From assembly GCF_051465645.1 (NCBI RefSeq), contig NZ_CP195790.1, positions 2,976,001 through 3,040,000 on the forward strand: a stretch of 64,000 nucleotides of DNA, in the 5' to 3' direction. Positions 45,376 to 54,350 of this stretch are shown piece after piece. Position 1 is the first letter of the stretch, and the number at the start of each line of letters is the position of its first letter. The translations under genes and the position numbers were made by a program. Source of the DNA: Planctomicrobium sp051465645 (GTDB lineage Bacteria; Planctomycetota; Planctomycetia; Planctomycetales; Planctomycetaceae). The notes beneath the pieces were generated by a model. That model had not been told where the DNA came from and searched no databases. It was given only the letters and a program-made list of their open reading frames with translations.

Positions 45376-45861
45376 TCGTGTCGCCTGTTCGTATTCAAAA
45401 TTCGATTGGCCAGGTTCGATTGGACCTTCCTTACTGCATCCGCCCCGACGAACTCTTGCGAACTCCGGCTAAGCCGCACCGCCCTGTCGTTCATCAAGCA
45501 TCAACAGAGTACTCAGACCACTGCCCACAACGTCCGTGTTGTGACTCAAAACCTCGGATCAAACAACGGTTAAAAAGTTCAGCTGCACTTGCATTGCCCT
45601 TCGGAAACTCCGAGGTTGCCTTCAAAATGCTATCCCAATGTTGAAAGCACGACAAGGTGCACTTTATCGCAAACCGATGCAAGCGTTTCCACTTAAATTG
45701 GTTACGTGCAAGTCACGCCCCCGTCGAACCAGCAACAGAAGTCATCGTCCTGAGCGTATCAAATTCCCAAAACTGCAGCATTTTCTCTTGCTGATCACAT
45801 TCCTGACCACGATTTCACGCTCTGCACTCGACAGATGAACAATCCAGGAAAATTCCAGCTG
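45376..45861. other. Intergenic region upstream of protease gene
   Basis: 486 bases between the protease start and the end of the ABC ATPase gene, both on the minus strand. Likely holds the protease promoter. Frames at 45638-45838 and 45378-45644 look spurious. Confidence 0.35.
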
Positions 45862-46548
45862 TCAACGGACTCCGGCAAGACTGTTCGACTGAACGCATCC
45901 ATTCTCCAGTCGCAGAATCTGATCAGAATCTCGGAGGTAGCGATGGTCATGCGTCACCGTGACCACAGTTGCTCCCTGTTCTCGCTGCAATTCCCGCAAC
46001 AGGTCAAACACAATCTGCCCGGACTGCCCATCGAGTTCTCCTGTCGGTTCATCTGCCAGAATCACTCTGGGATTTTTGAGAATCGCCCGCGCGATGGCAA
46101 CTCGCTGCTGCTCTCCACCTGACAGTTGGCTGGGACGATGATGCCAACGCCCCGACAGCCCCACTCGATCCAACAACTCACCAGCACGTCGCCTTAATTC
46201 CGGTGGACAGCCTTCTGGAATGAAAGGGACCAGAGTGTTCTGGAGCGCGTCCAGATTCTTCAACAGATTAAAACTCTGAAAGATAAACCCGACGTCCTTT
46301 TGCCGGAAGCGATTCTGTTCCTGCTTCGACATCGTGGTCAACGACTTTCCCGCGACCTGAATCTCGCCAGACGTCGGAGTATCCAGCGCCCCCAACAGAT
46401 ACAGAAGCGTGCTTTTACCGCTCCCGGATGGACCAAGAATAAACGAACAAGTCCCTTCCTGGAATTCGCAGGAGACACCGCGTAGCACTTCAACACGGCC
46501 GGCCGAACTCTGGTACGACTTGGTCACATTCTGTACGGCAATCATCAA
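45862..46548 (-). CDS. ABC transporter ATP-binding protein (LolD/MacB type)
   Basis: 228 residues, complete ATPase: Walker A GPSGSGKSTLLYLLG near 40, Q-loop FIFQSFNLLKNL, signature LSGGEQQRVAIARAIL near 142, Walker B ILADEPTGELDG, and the switch His in VTVTHDHRYL. The insertion pattern and length match the LolD/MacB/FtsE-like group, which works with FtsX-type permeases in lipoprotein release or efflux without transporting small molecules. No permease gene is adjacent, so its partner lies elsewhere. Confidence 0.92.
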   Translation of the reverse strand: MMIAVQNVTKSYQSSAGRVEVLRGVSCEFQEGTCSFILGPSGSGKSTLLYLLGALDTPTSGEIQVAGKSLTTMSKQEQNRFRQKDVGFIFQSFNLLKNLDALQNTLVPFIPEGCPPELRRRAGELLDRVGLSGRWHHRPSQLSGGEQQRVAIARAILKNPRVILADEPTGELDGQSGQIVFDLLRELQREQGATVVTVTHDHRYLRDSDQILRLENGCVQSNSLAGVR

Positions 46549-46598
46549 TCACCATTCTGGTTCTGATGCCGAGCACCAACCGAAGTTCAATCCACAAA

Positions 46599-46632
46599 AA
46601 AAGGGTGTTGCAACAAACGGCAACACCCTTTT
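46599..46632 (-). terminator. Terminator after Arg-rich protein gene
   Basis: 13-bp perfect stem (46599-46611 with 46620-46632), 8-nt loop, with a run of seven A at 46596-46602 that becomes the T run on the minus strand. 70 nt past the stop of the Arg-rich protein gene. Confidence 0.85.
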
Positions 46633-46701
46633 CGAATTCATTCAACCGTCAGTATGGACGAAAGACTCCACCTTGGTCTCACTTAATAAAGCACATCGCT
46701 A

Positions 46702-48456
46702 CTAAGAAGAAGATCCACTGCGGTTGCCACGACCATTACCGCGACGGCGACGATCGTCTCCGCCTCGTCCACCACTCCCGCCGCTTGAGCGACGACTTCC
46801 GGACGGCTTCGGCTGCTTCTTGACCAACAGGGAAATCGCATGTTCCCAGGTTGGAATTCCAGCATAGCGTTCCGGATCGACTGCCACGATCTCATCGAGC
46901 TCGCGAACCCGTTCCGAAACTGGAGCATCGTCGACTGGCCGGCGCTCTCTCTGATCACGACGTCCACGTCTCGGCTGATCCGATGATGGTCGAGTGGACT
47001 CTGCTGGAGCCTTCGCCTGTGGTTGCGATTGAGACTTCGCAGGAGACTGAGATTGAGGTTTCGGTTGAGGTTCCGAGCGTTTCCGAGATGGAGGCGGGCC
47101 ACGGCGTCGGCGTGGTTGCTCCTCGAGCAGACCAGCACCGAACCCATCTGAGTCTTCCGCAACAGTTTCTACGACGTCTTCTTCGTATGAATCTTCCTCT
47201 TCGTACTCGCAGACTTCGACCACTGGTCGAGCCTTCGGAGACGAAGATCGCTTTGGTGCAGTCTCTCCGAAGATTCCGCCGCCAAAGTCATCAGACTCCT
47301 CGCTTGACGCTCCCAGCACTGGTTCGTCAGCAAGTGGAGCCTCTTCACGGCGCTCTGGGCGACCGCGGCGACGACGTCGGTCGCGTGACTTGCGTTCTGG
47401 TGGATTTCCAGATTCGTCCTCTGGCCCCCGACTTTCCGGTTCGACCTCGCGTACGCTCTCCTCGGCTGCCACTGGGCGAGCACCACGTTGAGGGCGACGG
47501 CTCTCCCGGCGTGGTTCCTGAGCTGGCTCACGTGACTCCTGCCGAGTTGTTTCAGGTGCTGCGGCTTCGCGTTCCCCTGACTCCTGTCGAGTCCCACGTC
47601 GGCGGCGTGATCGACCACGTGATGGGCGTTCTTCGCGACCTTCACGAGTTTCAGCAGCAGGTTCAGGACGGACCACTTCCTCTTGGACAGCTTCTTCCCG
47701 GACTTCACTCCGGGTCTCTTCACGATCACGCGGACGGCGTCGATCTCGATCGCGGTCTCCACGACCACGTCCACGGCCGCGGCCACGATCAGAACGTGAT
47801 GAAGATTCACTTTCTGCTCTCGATGCCGCCGGCTTTTCTTCCCAGCCGTCCCAATTATCGAGTGCGTCCCAGTATGAATCTTCCCGGCCCGACGGTGCTC
47901 GTTCAGATGAACCGGAATTCACCACGTCATCCAAATCTTCATCGTCGTCATCGTCTTCATCATCGAAATCGACAGGCGCATTGCCTTTTGCCGAAACTTG
48001 CATGACGGCTTCTTCCACTTCCTCAATGAAATCATCGCCGAAGTCGTCGTCATCGTCAGCGAAATCCACCGGCTGGCTTGTTTTCGCGACTGGGCGGTCG
48101 AGTAGACCTCCGCCGAAATCATCATCGTCCCAGTCGTCAATCTCAGGCTCGTCATCAATCAAAGCCGGAGGCGGAACTGGTCGCATCGGAGAATTCACTG
48201 CGCGAACGATCCAGGCAAGTGGATCTTCGGCTGCATCAGGTACGTCCTGAGCAACAGCCTGTGCTTCAGTCACACCTTGAGGTGACGCTGGGGCTTTTTC
48301 CTGAGGCAAACCAAACCCCAGATCATCAAGGCCCAATCCATCCACATCCAATGGTTCTCCGAAGTCGACAGGGGAGTTCAAATCCACTCCCAACAGGTCG
48401 TGAGCCAAGGATTGCAGGTTTTCGTCTGACGGCGGTTTTGGAAATTTAGAGCTCAT
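46702..48456 (-). CDS. Intrinsically disordered Asp- and Arg-rich protein with repeated D-F-G motifs
   Basis: 584 residues, not a recognised family. The N-terminal third is acidic (runs of D and E near 110-190); the middle (about 215-370) is Arg/Glu/Ser-rich with a RGRGRGRG stretch; the C-terminus is basic, with SGGSGGRGGDDRRRRGNGRG. A short motif D/S-D-x-F-G-x-G-(L/I)-(L/F) recurs: DDFGGGLLDRP, DDFGDDFIEE, DDFGGGIFGE, DGFGAGLLEE. Near the end, VDPERYAGIPTWEHAISLLV is the only stretch that looks folded. RGG-like and acidic mix suggests RNA or protein scaffolding, as in the tail of RNase E; this is inference. Followed by a strong terminator. Divergent from the acidic protein gene at 48854. Confidence 0.78.
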   Translation of the reverse strand: MSSKFPKPPSDENLQSLAHDLLGVDLNSPVDFGEPLDVDGLGLDDLGFGLPQEKAPASPQGVTEAQAVAQDVPDAAEDPLAWIVRAVNSPMRPVPPPALIDDEPEIDDWDDDDFGGGLLDRPVAKTSQPVDFADDDDDFGDDFIEEVEEAVMQVSAKGNAPVDFDDEDDDDDEDLDDVVNSGSSERAPSGREDSYWDALDNWDGWEEKPAASRAESESSSRSDRGRGRGRGRGDRDRDRRRPRDREETRSEVREEAVQEEVVRPEPAAETREGREERPSRGRSRRRRGTRQESGEREAAAPETTRQESREPAQEPRRESRRPQRGARPVAAEESVREVEPESRGPEDESGNPPERKSRDRRRRRGRPERREEAPLADEPVLGASSEESDDFGGGIFGETAPKRSSSPKARPVVEVCEYEEEDSYEEDVVETVAEDSDGFGAGLLEEQPRRRRGPPPSRKRSEPQPKPQSQSPAKSQSQPQAKAPAESTRPSSDQPRRGRRDQRERRPVDDAPVSERVRELDEIVAVDPERYAGIPTWEHAISLLVKKQPKPSGSRRSSGGSGGRGGDDRRRRGNGRGNRSGSSS

Positions 48457-48853
48457 ACGGTTGAGATTACCGGGTGATGCAACCTACTTGCAAGACTCAA
48501 ACACCCCCTGACCATTCTGACCTGACCGACAGGGGGATGTTCAGGGCCGAAATTTTTAATAATTCCGATCCTTCCCAAAAAATGAGATTCATGCATTCCA
48601 AAATGCCTGCCGAACATTGACGGAAAGGCTTTTTCCTGCATTCTAAAGAGAGTCACAGTTGAGAATGACACTCCGGAACCTCAGGATGCTTAATCAAGCC
48701 GCTTGACATTGCACTTTCAATCCAGTATCGACCCGCGATACACATGATTGTAAGAATTCACTGACAGCCGAAAATTTCCCTGGAAGTAACCAGACGGGTA
48801 TACGGTCGTCCCAACGGTGCGTTGCAGCACAAGCCACAGAAGGTCACTTAATC
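48457..48853. other. Divergent promoter region of the two disordered protein genes
   Basis: 397 bases. Near 48504-48536 there is a C5TG ... CAG5 hairpin (CCCCCTG with CAGGGGG) in the leader of the minus-strand gene. The plus-strand promoter is listed separately. Confidence 0.45.
48703..48731 (+). promoter_or_regulatory. Possible sigma70-type promoter of the acidic protein gene
   Basis: TTGACA at 48703-48708, 17-nt spacer, TATCGA at 48726-48731. The -35 is perfect, the -10 is poor. It would give a leader of about 115 nt. Confidence 0.42.
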
Positions 48854-49204
48854 ATGACGATGACGATCTTTTCACATTCCGTTCAAGCTTCTCGGGAGTT
48901 GGAAAGCTTCGACTGGGAAGAAGGATCCGCCCCGAACGTTGTCGCCGATTTCGAGGAAGAAGACGGCATCGAAGGTGACGAAGAAGGCATTGAAGACGAC
49001 GAAGAAGATGAGGATGATGAGTTCGACGACGACGACTTCGAAGATGAAGACTTCGAAGACGAGGACTTTGAAGACGAAGAATTCGAAGACGAAGAATTTG
49101 ACGACGAAGAGCTCGAAGAAGAAGACGAATTCGACGACGAAGACGACGATGAAGATGACGACGACGACTTCGACGATTTCGAAGACGACGAAGAAGAGTT
49201 CTAA
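48854..49204 (+). CDS. Extremely acidic Asp/Glu/Phe repeat protein
   Basis: 116 residues. The first 30 residues are ordinary (MTMTIFSHSVQASRELESF); from about 32 onward nearly every residue is Asp, Glu or Phe. Five pentapeptide units of the type FEDE(D/E) occur at residues 62-86 (15-bp DNA repeats). AGAAGG lies about 12 nt before the ATG, and a TTGACA promoter is upstream. Frames on the other strand across this stretch are artefacts of the repeated codons. Similar all-acidic proteins occur in planctomycetes; possible roles are chaperoning basic proteins or binding cations. It is divergent from a strongly basic disordered protein. Function unknown. Confidence 0.68.
   Translation: MTMTIFSHSVQASRELESFDWEEGSAPNVVADFEEEDGIEGDEEGIEDDEEDEDDEFDDDDFEDEDFEDEDFEDEEFEDEEFDDEELEEEDEFDDEDDDEDDDDDFDDFEDDEEEF
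49037..49111 (+). repeat. 15-bp coding repeats (FEDE units)
   Basis: Five tandem 15-bp units starting at 49037, 49052, 49067, 49082 and 49097, each TTC/TTT-GA-rich and coding for Phe followed by four acidic residues. Confidence 0.75.
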
Positions 49205-49371
49205 GAAACTCAGCGTCCGATTCGCTCGCAACAACCAGAGCCAATGCGTCTGAAATTGCACCTGCCGAGGGGGAGAGGAATCGAGTTGCACCCAAACAAG
49301 CACAAGATCAATAAACATTGATCCCAAAAGAGCTTGAGGCATCAACTTCGTGTCTTCGTGTTCCTCCGCAA

Positions 49372-49552
49372 ACGCCACCAGCTGGCGTCTCCTCAAATCA
49401 GTGCAACGCCAGATGTCTCAACAGCCGCATAAGCATTTGCGGCTGCATTGCTTTGGTATCGGACCATGTCCTTAACGCGTAGCGGCCCAAGGCAAGTTTG
49501 GTTCACTCCAGGTTTCACGCCGACGCTCGGATCTCCCGACGTCGGCGTTTTT
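49372..49552 (+). ncRNA. Hairpin-rich stretch, candidate non-coding RNA or structured 3' UTR
   Basis: Three successive hairpins with no open frame of note: ACGCCA/TGGCGT (49372-49377 with 49383-49388), CAGCCGCA/TGCGGCTG (49422-49429 with 49438-49445), and the terminator at 49517-49552. It could be the 3' end of the acidic protein mRNA or a separate small RNA. It does not match tmRNA, RNase P RNA, 6S RNA or SRP RNA as far as I can tell. Confidence 0.3.
49517..49552 (+). terminator. Strong terminator not directly after a gene
   Basis: 9-bp stem ACGCCGACG with CGTCGGCGT (49517-49525 with 49540-49548), extended by an inner TCGG/CCGA pair and followed by TTTTT. 313 nt past the nearest upstream stop and 340 nt before ileS. 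Confidence 0.8.
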
Positions 49553-49891
49553 GCGTTTCAAAGCTCCCTCAGATTTTCTGCAGGCCCTTTACCGTACAAT
49601 TCGCTACTCCGATCACCCAAAAGTCGGCTGCCCGCACCCACAAGTGACTTCCGATTCGAAAGAGGGTTGACTGACATTTCCGGTCTCAGTCCGCTAATGT
49701 ATTAACTCCAAAGTAGATAAGCGTTTTTGGTTACGGTTGCCTGAACTTCGACTGACTGCGAACGTCCCGCTTCTTCACAACGTGGGACAGATTCTTACCA
49801 TTGATCGCGCCAAGAGCGCAGCCCGACTGCATTGTGTCGTGGGATTATCCCAGACAGTTGGCGCCCTGAATTGAACGAAATTGAGTTTTCG

Positions 49892-52800
49892 ATGTTTCAA
49901 AAAGTTGATGATGCCCGATTTCTTCACGGTGAGCACGACGTCCTCCGTTTCTGGGCAGAACACGACATTTTCGGCCTGCTGCAGAAAAAGAACGCCGGGA
50001 AGAAAAAATGGTCGTTCCTCGACGGACCGATCACAGCGAACAACCCAATGGGTGTCCACCATGCCTGGGGACGAACCTACAAAGACGTCTATCAGCGTTT
50101 TCACGCAATGACAGGTCACGAACTCCGTTACCAGAACGGGTTCGACTGTCAGGGGCTTTGGGTGGAAGTTGAAGTTGAGAAACAATTGAACTTGGGCAGC
50201 AAGACTGCCATCGAAGAATTCGGCATCGACACATTCACACGCGAGTGCAAGCGCCGCGTACTCAAATTTGCTGCTCGACAGACAGAACAGTCAATTCGTC
50301 TGGGCTACTGGATGCAGTGGGATCTTCCAGAAGAACTGCGGAAGCTCTCTGAGTCCATTCCGGTCGCTGGGGAAAGCGGTCCTGCACAGATCGACTACAC
50401 CACAGCCAACGGCAAACAGGTAACCGGGTCAGCTGAAGAGATCACGTCAAAACTCGGTAACCCGGAATGGGGCGGCAGCTACTTCACGTTCTCAACAGAG
50501 AACAACGAAACGATCTGGGCATTTCTTAAGAAGTGCTTCGAACGGGGCAAGATCTATCGCGGCCACGACGTCATGCCTTGGAGCGGACGTGGTGGAAGCG
50601 CGTATTCGCAAATGGAAGTCGCCGACGGTCGTAAGCTGACGACTCACCGCGCCTGCTTCGTGCGATTCCCGCTGACTCAACGCGCCGATGGTACTCCAGT
50701 TGAAGGCGAGTACCTGCTCGTTTGGACCACCACGCCGTGGACCCTGACCTCCAACGTCGCAGCTGCCATCAATCCGGATCTGGATTATCTCCGAATCAAG
50801 GCCAACAAAGACGGGGCCATCTACTACTTCGCGAAAGACAACCTGAACTTCAAACGACTCGAAAAAGAGTTCAAAGAAGGCTTCGGGCGTCCTGAATGGA
50901 ACTGGCCAGAAGGGGTCGACAAACTCAAGACCATCGGCCAGATCTTCAAGGAACAAGGCGGATTCGAAGAACTCGGGACCGTGAAGGGTTCAGATCTGAT
51001 CGGCTGGCGATACGCTGGCCCATTCGATGATCTCGAAGCGCAAAACATCGTCCACGAGAACTCGACGTCCGGTGTTCAGGCTCATCGCGTCATCGATGGC
51101 GGTCGCGATTTCAAAGGGAACGCGAACGTTGTCGCCGGAGAAGGAACAGGGATCGTCCACATCGCCCCTGGTTGCGGGGATGTCGACCATAAAATGGGTG
51201 TCGAACTCGGACTCCCGATCATCGCGCCACTGGGTGAAGATGGCCGCTATCTCGAAGGATTCGGAGCCTTCACCGGACGGGAAGCCACCGATCCGACAAC
51301 AGTGGATTTCGTCTTCGAAGAACTGAAGAAGAAGGAACTCGTTGTCAGCGTCGAGAACTATCCGCACATCTATCCATTCTGCTGGCGAACCGGCGATGAA
51401 CTCGTCTTCCGACTGGTGGATGAGTGGTTCATCAACATGGACTGGCGTGACGAAATCAAGGACGTCACCAAGTGCATCAACTGGGTGCCAGATTCGATTC
51501 AAGGGCAGGAACGTGAGATCGAATGGCTCACGACCATGCGAGATTGGATGATCTCCAAGAAGCGATTCTGGGGTCTCGCGCTGCCGATCTGGGTGAATCC
51601 GAATGACCCAACCGACTTCGAAGTCGTTGGTTCACTCGCCGAGTTGAAAGAACGCGCACTCAACGGCGGTGAAGGCTGGGAACAGTTCGAAGGACACACT
51701 CCACACCGGCCGTGGATCGATGTCGTCAAGATTCGCAGCACGAAAACCGGCGAACTGCTGGAACGAATCGAAGACGTCGGTAACCCATGGCTCGACGCGG
51801 GAATCGTGCCGTTTTCGACACTCATGTACAACTCGAACAAGGAAGCATGGAAACAATGGTATCCAGCTGACCTTGTCACGGAATGCTTCCCCGGACAGTT
51901 CCGCAACTGGTTCTACTCGATGCTCTCGCTCGCAACGATGATGCGTTACGACGAGACAGACGATCCGAACGAAAAGCGTCCATTCAAGAACCTGCTCGGC
52001 CACCGCCTCGTCATGAACGAGGAAGGGAAACCGATGCACAAATCCGACGGAACCGCCATCTGGTTCGAAGAAGCTGCAGAACAGCTCGGAGTCGACACAC
52101 TCCGCTGGCTGTACCTTGCCCAGAACCCTGCAGCCGATCTGCGATTCGGAACTCGACACGCCAACGATCCAGTCACGCTGGAAACAGTTGAAGGTCCAAT
52201 TTCCGAGACCAAAGAAGGTCTGGCGACATGCAAGGTCACCAGTAAACCGGCCGATGACGTTCGACGTCAGGCATTGATTCCGTTGTGGAACAGCTATGCC
52301 TTCTTCGTGAACTACGCCATCCTCGACGGGTTCACCCCGACACTCGCTCAGGTTCCATTGCAGAGTCGACCGGAGATCGACCGCTGGATTCTGTCGCGAC
52401 TTCAGGAACTGACTCAAACCGCGCACGATGCGTTTGAGAACCTGAAAGTGGCCGAGTTCATGAGTGAAGCGACGGAATTTGTCGACGACCTCTCCAACTG
52501 GTATATCCGCCGAAATCGACGACGGTTCTGGAAGGCCAAAGGAGAAGAATCGTCGGCTTCAACACCAGTCGCCACGACTTCCGTGCCTGCTGAACCAGTG
52601 ACGGCCGCTCCTGAAGCCGCAACTCCAATTGCAACGGCAGAAGCGATCTATCGCACCTATCTGTCGGCTCGCAAGCAGGGGCTGAACCGCGACAAATCGA
52701 CATTGCTCCGTGAAGTCTTCTCGGAAACCGGCGACTTCACCGTCAATGACCTGTTGGTGCGATTGAGTCGCTACAAAGACGGCCAACGCCTCCACCGGCT

Positions 52801-53875
52801 CGACATTCAACGGGGATTGAAGCAACTGGTCGAAGCTGGCCTGATCACATGCACTGATGAGGTCTACCGACCAGCTCAGGCAGGGACTGTCCAGACAGGT
52901 TCTGCTCAAGCCGCACCTGCTACCTCCGGTGAGAACTGGGACGCAGACAAGCTTGCCGCTTACCAGACTCTCTACGAAGTGTTGTTGACGCTCTCCAAGT
53001 TGCTGGCTCCATGTATTCCGTTCCTGACAGAGCGGATGTATGGCAACCTCGTGAACGCAGGGGCATCTGCACCACAGTCAGTGCACTTGTGTGATTACCC
53101 GACAGCCGATCAGTCAAAACTTGACCTCGATCTGAACTGGAAGACGCAACAGGTTCAGACACTGGTTCGAATGGCACATCGCCTCCGCGAGACCGCTGAA
53201 CTTCGAGTTCGCCAGCCATTGACCGAGTTGCGATTCGCAACCCAGGACGATCGTCAGGCAGTCGCGTTGCAGCAGTATGCGGACATCATCGCCGACGAAC
53301 TGAACGTGAAGCTGGTAACACGCACCGACAATCTGGACGATCTGGTCACCTACGCCTTCAAACCGAACCTGAAGACACTGGGACCGAAGTATGGCAAGCT
53401 GTTGAATGTCATTCGCAATGGTCTGTCGACCGTCGATGCGTCACTGCTCGCTCCACTTCGCTCCGGCGCCAACGTGACACTCACCCTGGAAGGGAACGAA
53501 GTCGTTCTCGCTCCAGAAGACGTCATGGTCAGCGTTCAACAGTCCAGCGACTGGGCAAGTGCAGACGACGCAGGGATCCAGATTGCGTTGTCGACAAAGC
53601 TGACACCAGAGCTGATTCAGGAAGGAATGGCCCGCGACCTGATTCGTCATATTCAGCAACAGCGCAAAGACGCAAACCTCGAAGAGAACCAGCGCATCTC
53701 GGTGCAGTGGAACACAACCGGGAATGGCGAACTTGCTGAATCTGCAATCGCCGCCTGGAAGCAAACCATCCTGACCGAGACTCGTGCGGACAAGATCGAA
53801 TCCGTGGGCGCGGTTCCAGCGAATTCCAAATCAGTTTCCATTGGAGACGTTTCGATTTCGCTCTCGATTCAATAG
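49892..53875 (+). CDS. ileS: Isoleucyl-tRNA synthetase with inserted winged-helix-like domain
   Basis: 1327 residues from ATG 49892 (TTG 49832 is a poorer alternative). Class I synthetase. The HIGH signature appears as MGVHHAWG (53-60), followed by FDCQGLWVEVEVEK; the KMSKS signature appears as KPMHKS (713-718). The editing domain lies about 190-480 with LLVWTTTPWTLTSNVA. The anticodon-binding half begins NYAILDGF and ends with an IPFLTERMY segment, but between residues about 885 and 1016 there is an extra Ala/Pro/Thr linker plus a compact region (RDKSTLLREVFSETGDFTVN, then RGLKQLVEAGLITCTDEVYR) that reads as a winged helix. Typical IleRS is 900-1100 residues. Charges tRNA-Ile. Assignment to Ile rather than Val/Leu rests on overall order of segments; quite confident. 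Confidence 0.86.
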   Translation: MFQKVDDARFLHGEHDVLRFWAEHDIFGLLQKKNAGKKKWSFLDGPITANNPMGVHHAWGRTYKDVYQRFHAMTGHELRYQNGFDCQGLWVEVEVEKQLNLGSKTAIEEFGIDTFTRECKRRVLKFAARQTEQSIRLGYWMQWDLPEELRKLSESIPVAGESGPAQIDYTTANGKQVTGSAEEITSKLGNPEWGGSYFTFSTENNETIWAFLKKCFERGKIYRGHDVMPWSGRGGSAYSQMEVADGRKLTTHRACFVRFPLTQRADGTPVEGEYLLVWTTTPWTLTSNVAAAINPDLDYLRIKANKDGAIYYFAKDNLNFKRLEKEFKEGFGRPEWNWPEGVDKLKTIGQIFKEQGGFEELGTVKGSDLIGWRYAGPFDDLEAQNIVHENSTSGVQAHRVIDGGRDFKGNANVVAGEGTGIVHIAPGCGDVDHKMGVELGLPIIAPLGEDGRYLEGFGAFTGREATDPTTVDFVFEELKKKELVVSVENYPHIYPFCWRTGDELVFRLVDEWFINMDWRDEIKDVTKCINWVPDSIQGQEREIEWLTTMRDWMISKKRFWGLALPIWVNPNDPTDFEVVGSLAELKERALNGGEGWEQFEGHTPHRPWIDVVKIRSTKTGELLERIEDVGNPWLDAGIVPFSTLMYNSNKEAWKQWYPADLVTECFPGQFRNWFYSMLSLATMMRYDETDDPNEKRPFKNLLGHRLVMNEEGKPMHKSDGTAIWFEEAAEQLGVDTLRWLYLAQNPAADLRFGTRHANDPVTLETVEGPISETKEGLATCKVTSKPADDVRRQALIPLWNSYAFFVNYAILDGFTPTLAQVPLQSRPEIDRWILSRLQELTQTAHDAFENLKVAEFMSEATEFVDDLSNWYIRRNRRRFWKAKGEESSASTPVATTSVPAEPVTAAPEAATPIATAEAIYRTYLSARKQGLNRDKSTLLREVFSETGDFTVNDLLVRLSRYKDGQRLHRLDIQRGLKQLVEAGLITCTDEVYRPAQAGTVQTGSAQAAPATSGENWDADKLAAYQTLYEVLLTLSKLLAPCIPFLTERMYGNLVNAGASAPQSVHLCDYPTADQSKLDLDLNWKTQQVQTLVRMAHRLRETAELRVRQPLTELRFATQDDRQAVALQQYADIIADELNVKLVTRTDNLDDLVTYAFKPNLKTLGPKYGKLLNVIRNGLSTVDASLLAPLRSGANVTLTLEGNEVVLAPEDVMVSVQQSSDWASADDAGIQIALSTKLTPELIQEGMARDLIRHIQQQRKDANLEENQRISVQWNTTGNGELAESAIAAWKQTILTETRADKIESVGAVPANSKSVSIGDVSISLSIQ

Positions 53876-53956
53876 TTCGGTTCACCCAATCCGCGATCCT
53901 CTGGATGCGTGACAAGTTTTCGAACTGCAATCGATTTGTGATTCACATTCACACCG

Positions 53957-53989
53957 AAGGTCCTGATGACAATCATCAGGACCTTTTTT
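53957..53989 (+). terminator. Terminator after ileS
   Basis: Perfect 13-bp stem (53957-53969 with 53973-53985), loop of 3 nt, then TTTTTT. 81 nt past the stop. Confidence 0.9.
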
Positions 53990-54350
53990 CATTTCCCCCG
54001 AGGAATTCTCAAACGCTGACTCCCTGCCGTGTTCGCCACCGAAGCAATGTTTCCGGCTGGTGACGTTCTCCATTTTGCCAATTGAATCCGCTTCAATCAT
54101 TCAGGGTCAATCGAAATTGCCAGAACCGCTTGCCAACACTGGAGATTTGGGATCTTTCACATCTTGATTAAAGTTCGACCGTTCCCAAATTGAAAAACCA
54201 CTGTTACCATCGCAATCTGAACCCACAAACAGAGAAGACACCGGGTTCAGCGACTGACTTCCGGTGTATTTGAATGGCGGACAGACGCAGCGAGATTCAA
54301 GGCTAGCGCCCATTCTCAAGCTGTTTTTAGAACGAAGTAAGGAAACATAC
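53990..54350. other. Upstream region of the M16-FKBP gene
   Basis: 361 bases without a recognised gene. An in-frame extension of the protease gene back to 54264 is possible but would precede the signal peptide, so I treat it as leader. Confidence 0.4.

Noticed and set aside
46851..48005. 384-codon plus-strand frame opposite the Arg-rich protein gene
   Set aside because: Low-complexity shadow; the minus-strand frame has the recurring D-F-G motif, a clean end and a terminator, so it is the real gene.
48852..49396. Long minus-strand frames opposite the acidic protein gene
   Set aside because: They arise from repeated GAC/GAA/TTC codons read backwards, giving runs of Phe/Val or Arg/Leu with no start support.
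50048..52045. IleRS as a pseudogene because HIGH and KMSKS are altered
   Set aside because: The frame is open over 1327 codons with all other domains in order, and both boxes keep their basic and His residues, so it is more likely a divergent active enzyme.
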